From Buxus sempervirens (lineage: Eukaryota > Streptophyta > Magnoliopsida > Buxales > Buxaceae), in the NCBI GenBank assembly GCA_947561395.2, contig OX387185.1:44030602-44094601 (forward strand): a stretch of DNA of 64,000 bases, in the 5' to 3' direction. A model generated the notes under the pieces. That model was not told where the DNA came from, did not search any database, and saw only the letters and a program-made list of their open reading frames with translations. A program made the position numbers and the translations under genes. Of the stretch, positions 61,294 through 64,000 are shown piece by piece; the stretch's first letter is position 1, and each line of letters begins with the position of its first letter.

Positions 61294-62939
61294 CTGAAAC
61301 ACAGATAAGAGAATAAGAAAAAGAAGAAGAAAACTGAAATTGATACATAGTTTTAGTACCAGGAACCATACTGACCTAACCAGTACATGTATGAACCACT
61401 AGTATGGTCCAGTACAGACCATTATGTACCATTAGCGTCCAGTTGGACTGCACCTACCCAAACAAATTTAAAGGTATTTAATTTGTAAATTTAGTAAGGC
61501 TTCAGTGCCTCTAGTAAGTCAGTAATGTATTCCAACAAATTCTCATTTGTTAGGTCTTTAATACACAATTCTCAACAAGGAGGAGGAGGAGGGGAGAAAG
61601 AGAGAAAGAGAGAAAGGAAAAATGGTATTACCAGCACATACTAGAAATAGTGGTTACTAACTTACTATGAGCCAGTAACAGCACATACTTACTGATACTT
61701 ATGGTTTTATGGTGTCTTGTATCAGATTAGTACTAGCTGGTGCTGATACAAATAGTTACAAGCTGGTACATGAAACCACAAATTGACTAGCAAAGAAGAA
61801 CGTTGCCCCTTGCCTATTATCCTAAATAAATACTAACTCAACTAAAGCTAAGCTGTAAAATCTGGAAATGTATAATAACAAGTCTCATCAAAAACATGAA
61901 ATCAATTGAGCCAACTGAAAAATAGATATCACAAGACAGAAACAACCAAGCAGAATATACTCTGTTAAATCGGCCTTGCATTTTTCTAAGACAAATATCA
62001 ATGCCACTAGTAACAGAAAAAAAATTCCTTTGAAATTGGTAATGGATAATTCTAATAACCAATATAAACGAATAGAATTGACTCCTTTTTTTATGACAAA
62101 AAAGACGAACAATCACCAAAACAATAATTAGGAAGTTTGATCTATCTACTGCTTGGAATAAATTGATGAACTTAGCACCAAGGGGATCCTACTTTAAATG
62201 ATTAAACAACCAAGCAAAAACATATCCCTGTCTATTGGAAAGATCCCTCCCTCCTCATATGGAACAAAAGGAGATTCAATTGAATTGGCTAGAGGACTCA
62301 GCCTTTTAAATGCTTTTGTTAGTAAATGGAGTTCTAAATTCGAGAGGAAATAGCCATCTATCTGGATGAAATAGCTTCCATAGGAGCTGAAGAAGCAATA
62401 TCTGGTTCCTCATTATAGATGTTATGCTAAGAGCAAATACAACAAAGAAGTTTCTAAAATATGGAAAATGGACTAACAAGTGGATCAAAAGTAAAAGGGA
62501 TCTAAGTAAAAAATTCTTCCAAAATATGGAAAATGCATGTGAAGTTCACAGTATCATATATATTACTGATTCTGGGTTAAAAACCAGCTCCGCGAGGATA
62601 ATTCCTCGAAGACTCATAATTTACCTAGTATGATAGGATAAAACACTTTCCATTTTGACAAAAGCTTCAGGCATCAAGAAGATTATGGACTGTCAACCTT
62701 TCAAGACTCCTGCAAAGTTCTGTGGCCTTTCTTCTCCATTCTCTATCCAAGGTTCACATTTTTGGAGACTCATCATAACCCTGAGGTCTTGTCTTGTAAG
62801 TGCTAGTGGAATTTTCTTCTGTGAATCCCTATTTCATTTTGTTGAAAATCTCATAGATCAATTACAACCCATCTTTGGTGAAAACCTAGAACCATTTGCT
62901 TAGAAGATTTCCTTTAACAAAGGTGATGATCTACCAAAA
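61294..62939 (-). other. peptidase gene, upstream intron sequence
   Basis: No peptidase exon is visible upstream of 61293, so this is a long intron. 61350-61790 is rich in repeated CCAGTAC/GTACTAG-type words, suggesting a decayed element. 61840-62490 is T/A-rich with open frames on minus rich in Phe and Leu that I could not assign. Confidence 0.4.
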
Positions 62940-63850
62940 GGAAGAGATTTGTGACCGTTGTTCCCTGTGTCTATGCTTTATGCATGAGGGAGGAACATCT
63001 ATCCATTTATTTATTCAAAGTAGTTTTCCACTTGAGATTTTGTACCGTTTCCCTTCATGATGCAGGTCACATGTGGACGTACACAAGGACTTTACAATCA
63101 TCATCCAATTGTAAGAGTTGGATTTTGAGGGTAACAGGGGAAGGAATATTTGTGATGCTTGTCTCTGGCTATCCCATAGTTTATCTAGAAAGAATGAACA
63201 CAAGAATTTTCGACAATAAGAGAAAGATGCTACCATGACCAGTCAACCATATAGATCCTCAAAGAAAAAGTTTCTCTTTGGGTGTCTTTGTGTAAGGAGT
63301 CATGTGATGAGAGTTTGAGAGACATTTGAAAAAGCCACTTCAGTTGGTTTTTATTCTTCACAATCAATGGTAGTTAGATGCATCCGTCTACCACCAAGTT
63401 CTCACAAGTTTAACTTTGGCATTGATCTTTTTGGAAACCAGTCCCTCAGGTTCTGGAGCTGACAAGAAAATGTAGGTCATCAACTAGAATGGAAAATTTT
63501 TACCCTTTCTGGGTCCTCAGAGAATGCTGGGTTCTCAGAGAATGAAAGAGGTTTTATTTCTCATTATTTCATGGAAAGGGACTCAATTTTGATACATTGG
63601 GTTTGTTAAGGTGGGTGATCCATGGCAATTAGCCAATTCAAAACTGGATATTATTGTACCCCAAGCAATCTTGTTGGTCTCTTCGGTCTTAAGACCACCA
63701 CCTCCATTGCGAATGAGCTTGCTCAGCTAGCTGCTACCAGCAATTCCTTAATCTTCCTTTTTTATTTTCCTTGTTCATCTACACATTTGTTCTTGCCCAC
63801 CACACAACTACCCCACAAACAGAAAAAAAAAAAAAACCAAAAAAAAAACC
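62940..63850 (+). mobile_element. LINE (plant L1-type) 3' fragment in a peptidase intron
   Basis: Plus-strand zf-RVT-like reading near 62950-63060 (CDRCSLC followed by IHLFIQSSFPLEILYRF). The usual downstream W-x-ERN-x-RIF region is recognisable as RKNEHKNF at about 63187-63210. Traces of an RNase H start lie near 63390, and an A-rich stretch at about 63820-63850. Stops interrupt every frame. It is a decayed 5'-truncated LINE inserted antisense to the peptidase gene. Confidence 0.65.
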
Positions 63851-64000
63851 AATGAGAACAACACCCCATCTTGGAATAAAGTTTCTCAATCCTAAAGATG
63901 TAGAAAAGAAGAATATAAATCAGAACTTCCATTGAGGGAAACAAAGAGAAGTCATTCACCAATTACTCAGTGATTCAAAGATAACTTGCATTCCTATTCA

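Noticed and set aside
61838-62490. Phe/Leu-rich minus-strand frames that look like organellar membrane proteins
   Set aside because: No stretch matched a chloroplast or mitochondrial gene I could name. The composition follows from T-rich DNA.

Overview
The window is nuclear DNA of a flowering plant, most likely a woody dicot. The evidence is intron-rich genes with clear Arabidopsis counterparts, AT-rich introns and spacers, plant LTR families, TRIM and MITE elements, and a plant pararetrovirus fossil. I cannot name the species.

Three host genes are readable exon by exon. (1) A BIM1-type bHLH factor lies on + at 12243-23042 with 11 coding exons and 556 residues. BIM1 is a partner of BES1 in brassinosteroid signalling. 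(2) A GT106/O-fucosyltransferase-type protein of the RRT1 group (pectin rhamnogalacturonan-I rhamnosyltransferase) lies on - at 45578-49038 with 8 coding exons and 515 residues. (3) The C-terminal 430 residues of a prolyl oligopeptidase family (S9A) peptidase lie on - at 54515-61293; its 5' exons lie beyond the window. The reading frame is continuous across every splice junction in all three. Two introns use GC-AG ends. The genes do not form an operon or an evident pathway; they are ordinary neighbours.

Region by region: 1-3.1 kb holds a small possible ORF, a tandem duplication and the end of a Ty3/gypsy-like LTR plus leader. 3.3-4.4 kb is a broken CC-NBS-LRR resistance gene carrying a MITE. 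4.4-10.4 kb is spacer with several MITEs and an island of eight CACGTG motifs. 10.4-23.5 kb is BIM1. 24.2-25.6 kb is a 5'-truncated LINE.

25.6-42.2 kb is the most structured part. It is an endogenous caulimovirid on the - strand, flanked by direct copies of a segment of about 0.45 kb. One solo LTR sits in its 3' part, and a second solo LTR, itself split by two further solo LTRs, sits in its movement-protein region. Three of these four insertions have recognisable 5-bp target duplications. 42.45-44.67 kb is a large inverted-repeat element that may carry a captured host leader. 44.7-50.5 kb is the RRT1-like gene with its promoter. 50.5-54.5 kb is degenerate spacer. 54.5-64 kb is the peptidase gene, whose introns hold a complete TRIM, a partial TRIM and a LINE fragment.

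No tRNA, rRNA or CRISPR was found.
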